Assembly: GCA_046048875.1 (NCBI GenBank)
Contig: JBJOFG010000014.1
Coordinates: 248,001-312,000 of the forward strand
From: CAIZGX01 sp046048875
GTDB lineage: Bacteria; Bacteroidota; Bacteroidia; Flavobacteriales_D; Sanyastnellaceae
Reading direction: 5' to 3'
DNA length: 64,000 nucleotides
Numbering within the stretch: position 1 is the stretch's first letter; every line of letters begins with the position of its first letter. Below the pieces are notes generated by a model that ran no database searches, was not told where the DNA came from, and was given only the letters and a program-made list of their open reading frames with translations. Shown piece by piece: positions 41,081-50,154 of the stretch. Both the position numbers and the translations under genes were made by a program.

Positions 41081-41557
41081 ATGTTAAACCTACTCGGAGA
41101 ATACCACTGTAAAGTCGACGCAAAAGGGCGCTTGCTCTTTCCTGCTCGCTTGAAAAAGCAGTTGGAGAATGTTCTTCATCACGGGTTGGTTGTTAACCGC
41201 GACATCTTCACACAATGTCTAGTGGTTTATCCAAAACCAGAATGGGACATGGTGAATGAAGAGATGTCGAAGTTGAGTCGCTACAATCAAAAGCATCAAA
41301 TGTTTCAACGCAAATTCATGAAGGGAGCTACGCTTCTTGAATTGGACAGTGTTGGTCGTTTGTCATTGCCTGCAAGTCTACTTGAATATGCTGGTATTGA
41401 TGGAGCGAAGAATGAATTGGTGATTTCTGGTTTGGGACAAAAGATGGAAATCTGGAGTTTAGATCAGTACAATGCTGAGGTGTTGGGTGAGGAGATGGAT
41501 TTTGGAATGTTGGCTGAAGAAGTGAGAAAGGACATTGACGCAAAAGGCGACAAGTAA
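41081..41557 (+). CDS. mraZ: Transcriptional regulator/cell division protein MraZ
   Basis: DNA-binding regulator of the dcw cluster, 158 residues, two SpoVT/AbrB-like halves with conserved D-x-x-x-R motifs: KVDAKGRLLFPARLKK and ELDSVGRLSLPASLLEYAG. The start MLNLLGEYHCKVDAKG is chosen; in-frame codons upstream lie inside the operator repeats. It overlaps rsmH by one base (TAATG). It begins a 12-gene same-strand run to 55135 with gaps of at most 38 bases. Confidence 0.96.
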   Translation: MLNLLGEYHCKVDAKGRLLFPARLKKQLENVLHHGLVVNRDIFTQCLVVYPKPEWDMVNEEMSKLSRYNQKHQMFQRKFMKGATLLELDSVGRLSLPASLLEYAGIDGAKNELVISGLGQKMEIWSLDQYNAEVLGEEMDFGMLAEEVRKDIDAKGDK

Positions 41558-42450
41558 TGGAGCAAGTTTATCACACCCCGGTGTTGTTGCAAGAGTCGAT
41601 TGAGGGGTTGAACATTAAGCCCGACGGGGTTTATGTAGATGTGACTTTTGGAGGCGGAGGCCATTCGAAAGAAATCTTAAAACATTTGACAACAGGAAAA
41701 CTGATTGCATTTGATCAGGATGCAGAGGCAGCGAAGAATGTTCCTCAGGATGAGCGATTGATTTTTGTTCCGCAAAATTTCAGATTCGTTAAGAATTGGG
41801 TTCAGCTTCATGGCTTTCAGCAAGTAGATGGAATTTTGGCTGACCTCGGAGTGAGCAGTCATCAGTTCGATTCAGGAGAGAGAGGATTTTCAATCCGCTT
41901 CAACGGACCGTTAGACATGCGCATGAATCAGTCAGCTGGAATTTCAGCAGATGAGTGGATTAACAAATCGACGGTTCAAGAAATTACAGATGCGCTGAGA
42001 ATGTATGGAGAGTTAGACGGGGCCTACAAAGTGGCGAAGGAGATTGACATGCACAAGCCTTTGGGAACAACCCAAGCATTGATAGACTGCACGCAGTCGT
42101 TTGCAAAAAGAGGAAAAGAAAAACAGTTTTTAGCTCAAATGTTTCAAGCTTTCCGAATGGTAGTGAACGATGAGATTGCAGTATTGAAGGAATTCCTTCA
42201 ACAGTCGAAGGAGTTGTTGGCGCCAGAGGGAAGATTGGTGGTCATTAGTTATCACAGTTTAGAAGACAGATTGGTAAAAGATTTCCTGCGATCAGGAAAT
42301 CTAGAGGGGGAGATGAAGAAGGATTTCTTTGGAAATCTAGAGCGTCAGATAGAGCCGGTTAAGAGTAAACCGATTCTTCCTTCACAAGAAGAAATTGAGA
42401 GAAACAGTAGAAGTCGAAGTGCTAAACTTCGAGTAGGACAAAAAAAATAA
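41557..42450 (+). CDS. rsmH: 16S rRNA (cytosine(1402)-N4)-methyltransferase
   Basis: Methylates N4 of C1402 in 16S rRNA with SAM. 297 residues; the family start YHTPVLLQESIEGLN, the SAM motif VDVTFGGGGHSKEIL, LADLGVSSHQFDSGERGFS and the C-terminal SYHSLEDRLVKDFL are all conserved. Also called MraW. It is second in the dcw cluster, as in most bacteria. A 22-base inverted repeat lies between it and ftsL (42459-42480). Confidence 0.97.
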   Translation: MEQVYHTPVLLQESIEGLNIKPDGVYVDVTFGGGGHSKEILKHLTTGKLIAFDQDAEAAKNVPQDERLIFVPQNFRFVKNWVQLHGFQQVDGILADLGVSSHQFDSGERGFSIRFNGPLDMRMNQSAGISADEWINKSTVQEITDALRMYGELDGAYKVAKEIDMHKPLGTTQALIDCTQSFAKRGKEKQFLAQMFQAFRMVVNDEIAVLKEFLQQSKELLAPEGRLVVISYHSLEDRLVKDFLRSGNLEGEMKKDFFGNLERQIEPVKSKPILPSQEEIERNSRSRSAKLRVGQKK

Positions 42451-42458
42451 AACTTAAA

Positions 42459-42480
42459 ACCGAATGAATATTCGTTCGGT
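42459..42480. promoter_or_regulatory. Inverted repeat ACCGAA-N10-TTCGGT between rsmH and ftsL
   Basis: ACCGAA and TTCGGT flank the self-complementary core GAATATTC with one T/G on each side. It is the only intergenic member of the palindrome family that recurs in five genes of this window (there with N6). It may be an operator, a weak hairpin tuning dcw expression, or a dispersed DNA motif. Confidence 0.5.
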
Positions 42481-42488
42481 ATTTTAAA

Positions 42489-42851
42489 ATGGCTAAGAAA
42501 GAAGAGAACAAACGCAAAGGCATTACCTTCCGAGAAATTATCGGAGGAGAATTCTTGACACGCCAATCGTTGGTGAGTCAGATGCCGTTTTTCTTTTTTA
42601 TCGTGGCTTTGTTTTTCGCTCAAATTAGTATGATTTACTACTTTGAATCGGTTCAAATTGAAATCAAGAACACGAAAGATCAGCTCAAAAATTTAAATTC
42701 GGAATACAGCACCAACGCGAGTGAATTGAGCGTGAAATCTCAGCACAGTGAAGTCGTTGGTCAAGTAGCACCTTGGGGATTGGTGAATTCAACCACCACT
42801 CCTTACATAATAGATGTTGACTCAAATTTCTTCAAGACAAGTCATGAATGA
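42489..42851 (+). CDS. ftsL: FtsL-like cell division protein
   Basis: Small bitopic division protein, 120 residues: basic cytoplasmic N-terminus (KKEENKRKGITFREIIGGEF), one transmembrane helix (FFFFIVALFFAQISMIYYF, about 34-52), then a periplasmic coiled-coil segment (VQIEIKNTKDQLKNLNSEYS). Identity rests on this topology and position between rsmH and ftsI, since FtsL sequence is poorly conserved. It should bridge the FtsQ and FtsW/FtsI parts of the divisome. Overlaps the ftsI start by 8 bases. Confidence 0.85.
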   Translation: MAKKEENKRKGITFREIIGGEFLTRQSLVSQMPFFFFIVALFFAQISMIYYFESVQIEIKNTKDQLKNLNSEYSTNASELSVKSQHSEVVGQVAPWGLVNSTTTPYIIDVDSNFFKTSHE

Positions 42852-44940
42852 GTTGAAGAAAATATCTGTTTGGATCTACGTCTTGTACGTGGTTTTATGC
42901 GTTTTAGCATTAATTATTATTGGAAAGGTATTTTACATTCAAGCGATTCCGAATGAAGATGCCCAGCGTAGGGCAGCTCAATTCACCTATAAACTTCGCG
43001 ACATAGAACCCGAGCGCGGAAGAATACTTGCTGCTGATGGTTCTCCACTTTCAACCAGTATTCCTGAATATGAAATTCGTTGGGACAGTAAGGGTGGATA
43101 CAACATCGAACGCTTTAATTCGAAGTTAGATAGTTTGAGTGCGGGTATTGCTGAAATTTTAGGAGACAAGTCTAAGGAGGATGTGAAGCAAATGTTCTTA
43201 AAGGCTGTTGAATCGGGTAACCGATACATGAAGGTAGCAGATCATTTGAACTACAATCAAATGCAACGTTTCAAAGCGCTTCCATACGTAAAAGAGAAAA
43301 AACTAAAGAGTGGATTCATAATTAACTCAAGGGAGAAACGTGCGAAGCCATACGGTGCGCTTGCTGCAAGAACGATTGGTATTTTCAGAGAAAGCAACAT
43401 GGTTGGTTTGGAAGCCTCTTACGATTCTTTGTTGAGAGGTAAGGCTGGAAAGCAGATGCAACAGATGGTTGGCGGCGACACCTGGGTGCCCATGAGCGAC
43501 GAATTCATTGTGGAGCCAGAACCAGGATTTGATGTGGTTACTACGTTGGATGTACACTTACAAGATGCCGCTCAAAGTTCATTGCGTCACACCATGGAAG
43601 TGAACAGAGCAGATTGGGGATGTGTGATTTTGATGGAAGTTAAAACGGGTTACATCAAAGCATTGGCGAACTTGACATATGATTCAGTTGCAAATAAGTT
43701 TTATGAAATAGAAAACTTAGCTTTAACACAAAGTGTTGAGCCTGGATCTACCATGAAGTTAGCGAGTCTGCTAGCGGCTATGGAAGAAGGAAACTTAGAC
43801 CTTAACAAAGTCGTTCATACTGGAGGAGGAACATTCACGATAGGAGACCACACGTTAAGAGATGTTAAAGCTTGTGGTTCGATAACTATCGAGCAAGTCT
43901 TTGCGAAGTCATCCAATGTTGGAACTGCAATGGTTGTTCGCGATGTATTCGGAAGCAATCCACAGAAGTTTTTAGATTATTTAGACCGATTCGGTTATGG
44001 CCAGTTGGTGGGTATTGATCTCTTGGGTGAGGGGAAATCGAGTGTCAAGCGCACCATGAAGGATGCTGGATGGAGCGATTTGAGTTTGACACAAATGGCT
44101 GTTGGCTATGAGGTGCAAGTAACGCCTTTGCATCAGTTGTGTTTTTACAATGCCATCGCTAACGGAGGGAAGTTCATGAAGCCTCGATTGGTCAGTGAAA
44201 TTCGCAAGAATGGTCTCACGTATGAGAAGTATGAGCCTGTTGTTATTCGAGAGAATTTTTTGAAGCCAGAAACTATTGCGAAAGGTCGCAAATTAATGGA
44301 AGCTGTAACGACCATTGGAACAGGGAAGGGCGTATTCAAACATTCTCCTTATCGCGCGGCGGGAAAAACAGGAACTGCGCGTGTGTTCGAAAACGGACAC
44401 TATTTAGAGAATTCACACCGCGCATCTTTTGTTGGATATTTTCCAGCGGAAGATCCAAAGTATTCATGCATTGTTGTGGTAAATAAAGCCCGAGTGTTTG
44501 AAGCCTTCGGAGGAAAAGTCGCGGCACCAGTATTCCGCGATTTAGCAAATATTTTATTCGGAACAGAATTGGATATTCCTCATAACGCTATGGGAAGTGA
44601 TAGCACATTTGTTTCACAGCCATGGATTCCGAATGTTCTTTCAGGAGAATCGAATGCTTTGCGCAAAGCCTTATCGCATGTACAATTCCCCTATGCTTTG
44701 GAGACAGACGCTCAACTTGTGAGTGCAATAGCTGATGGAAGTAAACTAACAGTATCGAGTAAAGATGAAAGCGGAAACAAAGTTCCAGATGTACGTGGAA
44801 TGGGGCTTTCGGATGCTGTTTTTGTGCTTGAAAAAAGAGGGTTAAAAGTTTCTGCAAGTGGTTATGGAAAAGTTGTGTCACAAAGTATACTTCCTGGAAC
44901 CAAAGCCAATCACCAATTCATTCAAATTACATTACGATGA
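42844..44940 (+). CDS. ftsI: Penicillin-binding protein 3 (FtsI) with PASTA domain
   Basis: Septal peptidoglycan transpeptidase, 698 residues. N-terminal membrane helix (ISVWIYVLYVVLCVLALIIIGKV), dimerisation domain with RGRILAADG-like ERGRILAADGSPL, transpeptidase motifs GSTMK (S-x-x-K), AKSSN (S-x-N) and AGKTGTARV (K-T-G), then a C-terminal PASTA domain (VPDVRGMGLSDAVFVLEKRGLKV). The ATG at 42844 is chosen to follow the conserved MNELKKISVWI; an upstream start at 42814 overlaps ftsL more. It works with FtsW encoded in the same cluster. PASTA on FtsI is usual in Bacteroidota. Confidence 0.96.
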   Translation: MNELKKISVWIYVLYVVLCVLALIIIGKVFYIQAIPNEDAQRRAAQFTYKLRDIEPERGRILAADGSPLSTSIPEYEIRWDSKGGYNIERFNSKLDSLSAGIAEILGDKSKEDVKQMFLKAVESGNRYMKVADHLNYNQMQRFKALPYVKEKKLKSGFIINSREKRAKPYGALAARTIGIFRESNMVGLEASYDSLLRGKAGKQMQQMVGGDTWVPMSDEFIVEPEPGFDVVTTLDVHLQDAAQSSLRHTMEVNRADWGCVILMEVKTGYIKALANLTYDSVANKFYEIENLALTQSVEPGSTMKLASLLAAMEEGNLDLNKVVHTGGGTFTIGDHTLRDVKACGSITIEQVFAKSSNVGTAMVVRDVFGSNPQKFLDYLDRFGYGQLVGIDLLGEGKSSVKRTMKDAGWSDLSLTQMAVGYEVQVTPLHQLCFYNAIANGGKFMKPRLVSEIRKNGLTYEKYEPVVIRENFLKPETIAKGRKLMEAVTTIGTGKGVFKHSPYRAAGKTGTARVFENGHYLENSHRASFVGYFPAEDPKYSCIVVVNKARVFEAFGGKVAAPVFRDLANILFGTELDIPHNAMGSDSTFVSQPWIPNVLSGESNALRKALSHVQFPYALETDAQLVSAIADGSKLTVSSKDESGNKVPDVRGMGLSDAVFVLEKRGLKVSASGYGKVVSQSILPGTKANHQFIQITLR

Positions 44941-46391
44941 AGCTGTTACAAGACATATTGTACAAAGTGCGTTTAGAAGGTGTAGTTGGAAAAACCAATG
45001 TAGCTGTTGAAAGTATTACATCGGATTCAAGGGCAGTGCGCTCAATGGCACTTTTTGTTGCTGTGAAGGGATTGCAATCAGATGGTCACAACTACATAGC
45101 TAAGGCTATCGAATTAGGCGCTGCTGCAATTGTTTGTCAAGATCTTCCTGAAAAGCTTGAGGAAAATATTGTTTATGTTCAAGTAGCAGACACCTCGAAG
45201 GCTCTAGGAATAATGGCTTCGAATTTTTACGAGAATCCTTCTGAGAAAATGAAGGTCTTGGCGGTAACGGGTACCAATGGTAAGACAACTGTGGCAACAC
45301 TTTTATTCCGCTTGTATCGCTCGATGGGATTCAAATGTGGATTGCTTTCAACGGTTGTTAATCGAATTAATGAAGTTGAAATTCCTTCCACACACACAAC
45401 ACCAGATGCTGTTGCATTGAACGACTTGTTGTCGCGTATGCACAAGGAAGGCTGCACCCATGTTTTCATGGAAGCTTCATCACATGCGCTTCATCAGAAT
45501 AGAATGACTGGTGTTCAAGTGGATGGTGCCATTTTCACCAATTTGTCTCACGATCATTTGGACTATCACGGTTCAATGAACGAATACATTAAAGCGAAGA
45601 AAATTCTATTCGATCAATTGGGGTCCAACGCCTATGCTGTTGTTAATGCAGACGATCGTTATCATGATGCGTTGGTCTCTGCTTGCAAGGGACGCATTCG
45701 CACGTATGCATTGCATACGATGGCCGATTACAAGGCGAAGTTGATTGAGAACACGCTTGAAGGACTTCAAGTGAACATTGATCGTTTTGAATTGCATTCG
45801 CCGTTGATTGGTGAATTCAATGCATACAATTTAACGGCAGTTTTCGCAGCAGCCGTGGAATTAGGGACAGACCCAACTACAGTGTTGGTTCATCTTTCGT
45901 CCTTAGGTGCTCCTGAAGGACGTTTTCAATACATCCGAAAGCAAGATGGTACTACAGCAATCGTTGATTATGCCCATACTCCCGATGCTTTAGAGAATGT
46001 GTTAAACACCATTCAGTCTGTTCGTGGACAAGAAGAAATTATTTCTGTTGTAGGATGTGGCGGCGATCGTGATCGTGCAAAGCGTCCGGTTATGGCTTCC
46101 ATTGCAGCGAATAAGAGTGACCGCGTTATTGTGACAAGCGATAATCCGCGAAGCGAAGATCCGAAAGCCATCATTCAAGAAATGGTAGCGGAACTAGATC
46201 CTATTCAAAAGAAAAAAGTACTGACTGTAACCGATCGTCGTGAAGCGATAGAAGTGGCTTGTTCGTTAGCGAAGCCAGGTGATATCATTTTGATTGCGGG
46301 AAAAGGTCACGAGAAATATCAAGAGATCAGTGGGGTGAAACATCCCTTTGACGATTTACAAATTATAACAGAACTCTTTCAAACGAACTAA
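44937..46391 (+). CDS. murE: UDP-MurNAc-tripeptide synthetase (meso-DAP adding)
   Basis: Adds the third amino acid to UDP-MurNAc-L-Ala-D-Glu. 484 residues with ATP-binding VTGTNGKTTVATLL (about 109-122), central HDHLDYHGSMNEY and the substrate-selecting motif DNPRSEDP (about 404), whose D-N-P-R form indicates meso-diaminopimelate rather than lysine. ATGA overlap with ftsI. Cytoplasmic. Confidence 0.97.
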   Translation: MKLLQDILYKVRLEGVVGKTNVAVESITSDSRAVRSMALFVAVKGLQSDGHNYIAKAIELGAAAIVCQDLPEKLEENIVYVQVADTSKALGIMASNFYENPSEKMKVLAVTGTNGKTTVATLLFRLYRSMGFKCGLLSTVVNRINEVEIPSTHTTPDAVALNDLLSRMHKEGCTHVFMEASSHALHQNRMTGVQVDGAIFTNLSHDHLDYHGSMNEYIKAKKILFDQLGSNAYAVVNADDRYHDALVSACKGRIRTYALHTMADYKAKLIENTLEGLQVNIDRFELHSPLIGEFNAYNLTAVFAAAVELGTDPTTVLVHLSSLGAPEGRFQYIRKQDGTTAIVDYAHTPDALENVLNTIQSVRGQEEIISVVGCGGDRDRAKRPVMASIAANKSDRVIVTSDNPRSEDPKAIIQEMVAELDPIQKKKVLTVTDRREAIEVACSLAKPGDIILIAGKGHEKYQEISGVKHPFDDLQIITELFQTN

Positions 46392-46393
46392 GT

Positions 46394-47617
46394 ATGTTGT
46401 ACCACCTATTTGAATACCTGGATAAACACATGCACTTCCCTGGTTCAGGGTTGTTCCACTATTTGTCGTTTCGCGCTGCATTGAGCATTCTTATTTCGTT
46501 AACCATCTCAATGGTTTTTGGAAAGACTTTGATTCGCATGCTTCGCAAAAAGCAAGTGGGAGAGACTATTCGCGATTTGGGTTTAGAAGGACAAATGCAA
46601 AAGGCGGGAACGCCTACAATGGGTGGTCTGATTATCCTTGCAGCCATTCTGGTTCCGACGTTGTTGTTGGCTGATTTGACGAACATCTACATTCAAACCA
46701 TGATCATTGCAACCATTTGGTTGGGACTCATTGGTTTCTTAGATGACTACATCAAGGTTTTCAAAAAGAACAAAGAAGGATTAGCTGGGAAAAGCAAAAT
46801 CGTTGGACAGATCGGTGTTGGTCTTATCGTAGCAAGCATGCTTTATTGGAGTCCTTCAGTTACGATTAAAGAAAAAGTTTCTGATGTTCAAATTCAAAAT
46901 GCAACACCTGATCAGCAGGCCATGCAGTGGGAAGAGGAGAAAAGTTTAAAGACGACTATTCCGTTTATCAAGGGAAATGAATTTGATTACTCGTGGTTGG
47001 TTCCAGACAGTATGGAGAGTCCATGGGTGTTGTGGGGAGTGTTTGCAGTGATTGTCATTTTCATTGTTACGGCTGTTTCGAATGGTGCAAACATTACAGA
47101 TGGAATCGACGGTCTGGCTACTGGAACAAGCGCTATCATTGGAATAACGCTAGCCATCTTCGCATACGTTTCTGGTAATTACATTTTTGCAGATTACCTC
47201 AATGTCATGTACATCCCTCACAGCGGTGAGCTGACCGTATTCATTGCGGCATTCGTTGGAGCATGTGTTGGATTCCTTTGGTACAACAGTTTCCCTGCAC
47301 AAGTATTCATGGGCGATACCGGAAGTTTGGCTCTCGGTGGAATCATTGCGACATTCTCAATTGCTATTCGCAAGGAATTATTGATCCCAGTGTTGTGCGG
47401 AATTTTCTTGATTGAAAATTTAAGTGTGATGCTTCAAGTGGGGTATTTCAAATACACCAAAAAGAAGTACGGTGAAGGACGTCGCATCTTCTTGATGTCG
47501 CCTCTTCATCATCACTACCAACGTAAGGGCATGCACGAAGCGAAGATTGTATCACGCTTCTGGATTATCGGAATCATGCTAGCTGTATTAACCATCATCA
47601 CTTTAAAAGTAAGATAA
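46394..47617 (+). CDS. mraY: Phospho-N-acetylmuramoyl-pentapeptide transferase
   Basis: Integral membrane enzyme that forms lipid I from UDP-MurNAc-pentapeptide and undecaprenyl phosphate. 407 residues, with GTPTMGGLIIL, LGFLDDYIKV-like IGFLDDYIKVFKKN and NGANITDGIDGLATG active-site loops plus FMGDTGSLALGG. It is longer than the 360-residue E. coli enzyme because of an insert near residues 155-210, typical for Bacteroidota. One-base overlap with murD (TAATG). Confidence 0.97.
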   Translation: MLYHLFEYLDKHMHFPGSGLFHYLSFRAALSILISLTISMVFGKTLIRMLRKKQVGETIRDLGLEGQMQKAGTPTMGGLIILAAILVPTLLLADLTNIYIQTMIIATIWLGLIGFLDDYIKVFKKNKEGLAGKSKIVGQIGVGLIVASMLYWSPSVTIKEKVSDVQIQNATPDQQAMQWEEEKSLKTTIPFIKGNEFDYSWLVPDSMESPWVLWGVFAVIVIFIVTAVSNGANITDGIDGLATGTSAIIGITLAIFAYVSGNYIFADYLNVMYIPHSGELTVFIAAFVGACVGFLWYNSFPAQVFMGDTGSLALGGIIATFSIAIRKELLIPVLCGIFLIENLSVMLQVGYFKYTKKKYGEGRRIFLMSPLHHHYQRKGMHEAKIVSRFWIIGIMLAVLTIITLKVR

Positions 47618-48960
47618 TGAATAAGCGACTGGTCATACTTGGCGGTGGAGAAAGCGGAGCAGGCACCGCAGTGTTGGCGAAGAAGATGGGATACGATGTT
47701 TTCTTGTCTGATAAGGGTTTGTTGAAGGACAAATACAAATCAGAATTGAATGCACACGGTGTTGCATTCGAGGAAGGCATGCATACCGACGAACTTATTC
47801 TGAATGCCGATGAAGTTGTGAAGAGTCCAGGTATTCCAAACAACGCGCGTTTGATTGTTGCGCTTCAAGAAAAAAATATTCCAGTATTGTCTGAATTGGA
47901 ATTCGCCTATCGCTATACGAATGCGAAGATGATTGCGATTACAGGAAGTAACGGTAAGACGACAACTACTTTATTGACTTATCACATTCTGAAGAATGCA
48001 GGATTGAATGTTGGTCTTGGTGGAAATGTAGGAAAGAGTTTCGCACGTCAAGTTGCTGAAGAGAATTTCGATTACTACGTGCTTGAAGTAAGTAGTTTTC
48101 AATTGGACAACATGTATTCGTTCAAAGCAGATATTGCTATTCTAACGAACATTACTCCAGATCATTTAGATCGTTACGATTACGATTTAAGTAAATACGC
48201 CGATGCGAAGCTTCGCATTGCGCAGAATCAAACATCGAACGATGTTTTCATTTTCAATGCCGATGACGCCATTACTGCTGAGACTATGGCGAGACATGTA
48301 TTGAACGCTACCCTCTTTCCAATTTCCATTCAACCGGGAATGACGTACGAGCAAGGTGGCTATTGCGACGAAACAAATTTTAACCTAAACACAAACCATA
48401 ATTTATTTACTATGAAAATCACAGAACTAGCATTGCAAGGCAAGCACAATTTGCAAAACAGCATGGCAGCAGGAGCAGCAGCTCGCTTTTTAGAATTAAG
48501 AAAAGAAGCTGTTCGCGACAGTTTAATGAACTTCGAAAACATTGAACACCGCTTGGAATTTGTTGCTAGTATTCACGGCATTCGATTCATCAACGATAGC
48601 AAAGCGACTAACGTAAATTCAACGTGGTACGCATTGGAGTCGGTAGACAAGCCAATTATTTGGATTGCGGGTGGAACAGACAAAGGAAACGACTATTCAG
48701 AATTGTCTGAATTGGTGAAGTCTAAAGTGAAAGCCATCGTTTGCTTAACGAAAGACAGTTCTAAAATTAGAAAGGCATTTGGATCTATTGTAGATACCAT
48801 TATTGATACAGACAGTGCAGAACAAGCAGTTCGCGTTTCTTACGACTTAGGAAAAGACGGAGATACAGTATTGTTGTCACCAGCTTGTGCATCTTTCGAT
48901 TTGTTCGAGAACTACGAAGACAGAGGTCGTCAATTTAAAGTGGCTGTAAAAGGATTGTAA
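47617..48960 (+). CDS. murD: UDP-N-acetylmuramoyl-alanine--D-glutamate ligase
   Basis: Adds D-glutamate to UDP-MurNAc-L-Ala. 447 residues: N-terminal Rossmann-like VILGGGESGAGTAVLAKK, ATP motif ITGSNGKTTTTLLTYH (about 109-124), LTNITPDHLDRYD and C-terminal SPACASFDLFENYEDRG. All match family expectations. Cytoplasmic ligase; followed three bases later by ftsW. Confidence 0.97.
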   Translation: MNKRLVILGGGESGAGTAVLAKKMGYDVFLSDKGLLKDKYKSELNAHGVAFEEGMHTDELILNADEVVKSPGIPNNARLIVALQEKNIPVLSELEFAYRYTNAKMIAITGSNGKTTTTLLTYHILKNAGLNVGLGGNVGKSFARQVAEENFDYYVLEVSSFQLDNMYSFKADIAILTNITPDHLDRYDYDLSKYADAKLRIAQNQTSNDVFIFNADDAITAETMARHVLNATLFPISIQPGMTYEQGGYCDETNFNLNTNHNLFTMKITELALQGKHNLQNSMAAGAAARFLELRKEAVRDSLMNFENIEHRLEFVASIHGIRFINDSKATNVNSTWYALESVDKPIIWIAGGTDKGNDYSELSELVKSKVKAIVCLTKDSSKIRKAFGSIVDTIIDTDSAEQAVRVSYDLGKDGDTVLLSPACASFDLFENYEDRGRQFKVAVKGL

Positions 48961-48963
48961 TTC

Positions 48964-50148
48964 ATGCAGAAGTTTCTTTCACACCTTAAAGGAGATCGCG
49001 TGATCTGGATGGTTGCACTTTTTTTGTGCACCCTTTCGGTGTTAGCGGTATACAGTGCCGTTTCTTCATTGGTGTGGAAAGCAGAGGGTGGAAGCAGTGC
49101 AGGTGTTTTGATTAAACACATCTTTATGCTTGGATTGGGCATGGCGTTTATGTACGTCACTCATTTACTGCCCTTGACGGTCTTCTCGCGGATTGGACAG
49201 CTCATGATTTGGGTCGTCATTCCGCTGTTGGTGTTTACCATGTTTTTTGGTTCGAACATTAACAACGCCGATCGTTGGATTCGAATTCCAGGCATTGGAG
49301 TAACCTTTCAAACGAGCGACTTGGCGAAGCTTGTCTTGATTATTTACGTGGCAAGACAACTGACGGTGAAACGTCAGATGCTGCAGGATTTCAAGAAAGG
49401 CGTTCTTCCGATTGTAATACCGATTGCTCTGGTATGCGGACTTGTTCTTCCGGCGAACTTTTCTACAGCAGCATTAATTGGGTTTGTGTGTTTTTTAATG
49501 TTGGTGTTTGGCGGAGTTCCTTGGAAGCATTTGTTCAAATTGATAGGAGCGGTGCTGGGAATCTTAATGTTAATCATTGTTATTGGTGAATTCGGTCCGG
49601 AAAAATTGTTGCCTCGTTACAGCACTTGGAAAAATCGTTTGGTGGGTAAAGAAGTGCAGGCGGGCGCGATGGACGATTCAAAGTATCAGATTGAATTGGC
49701 GCAATACGCGATTTATGAGGGAGGAATTATTCCGAAGGGTCCGGGTTCTGGAACTTCGAGAAACTTCTTGCCTCACCCGTATTCAGATATGATTTATGCG
49801 TTCATTATTGAAGAGTATGGATCTATTTTGGGAGGAGCCTTAGTGATGCTGATGTATGTGATTTTCTTGTTTCGGGTGATTCGAATTTCCATTCGAAGTC
49901 CGAAGTATTTCGGCGGACTAACCGCCTTGGGTCTAGGTTTGGTCATCTCTATTCAAGCCTTCATAAACATGGGTGTTGCAGTGGATTTATTTCCAACTAC
50001 GGGACAGCCATTGCCACTTGTAAGTATGGGAGGAACATCAATTGTATTCGTAGCGATTATGTTCGGAGTGATACTTAGTATTTCCAAGATGAGCGAAGAG
50101 AATGACGATGTTGATCAGACCGATGAGTTAGAAGAAGCCCCATTTTAA
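48964..50148 (+). CDS. ftsW: Peptidoglycan glycosyltransferase FtsW
   Basis: SEDS-family polymerase that makes septal glycan strands together with FtsI. 394 residues with about ten membrane helices; the family motif FPTTGQPLPLVSMGGTSIV lies near residues 345-363, and NNADRWIRIPGIGVTFQTSDLAKL is the conserved first-half segment. The C-terminus is acidic (SEENDDVDQTDELEE). Lies between murD and murG as in most dcw clusters. Confidence 0.96.
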   Translation: MQKFLSHLKGDRVIWMVALFLCTLSVLAVYSAVSSLVWKAEGGSSAGVLIKHIFMLGLGMAFMYVTHLLPLTVFSRIGQLMIWVVIPLLVFTMFFGSNINNADRWIRIPGIGVTFQTSDLAKLVLIIYVARQLTVKRQMLQDFKKGVLPIVIPIALVCGLVLPANFSTAALIGFVCFLMLVFGGVPWKHLFKLIGAVLGILMLIIVIGEFGPEKLLPRYSTWKNRLVGKEVQAGAMDDSKYQIELAQYAIYEGGIIPKGPGSGTSRNFLPHPYSDMIYAFIIEEYGSILGGALVMLMYVIFLFRVIRISIRSPKYFGGLTALGLGLVISIQAFINMGVAVDLFPTTGQPLPLVSMGGTSIVFVAIMFGVILSISKMSEENDDVDQTDELEEAPF

Positions 50149-50154
50149 TATCGA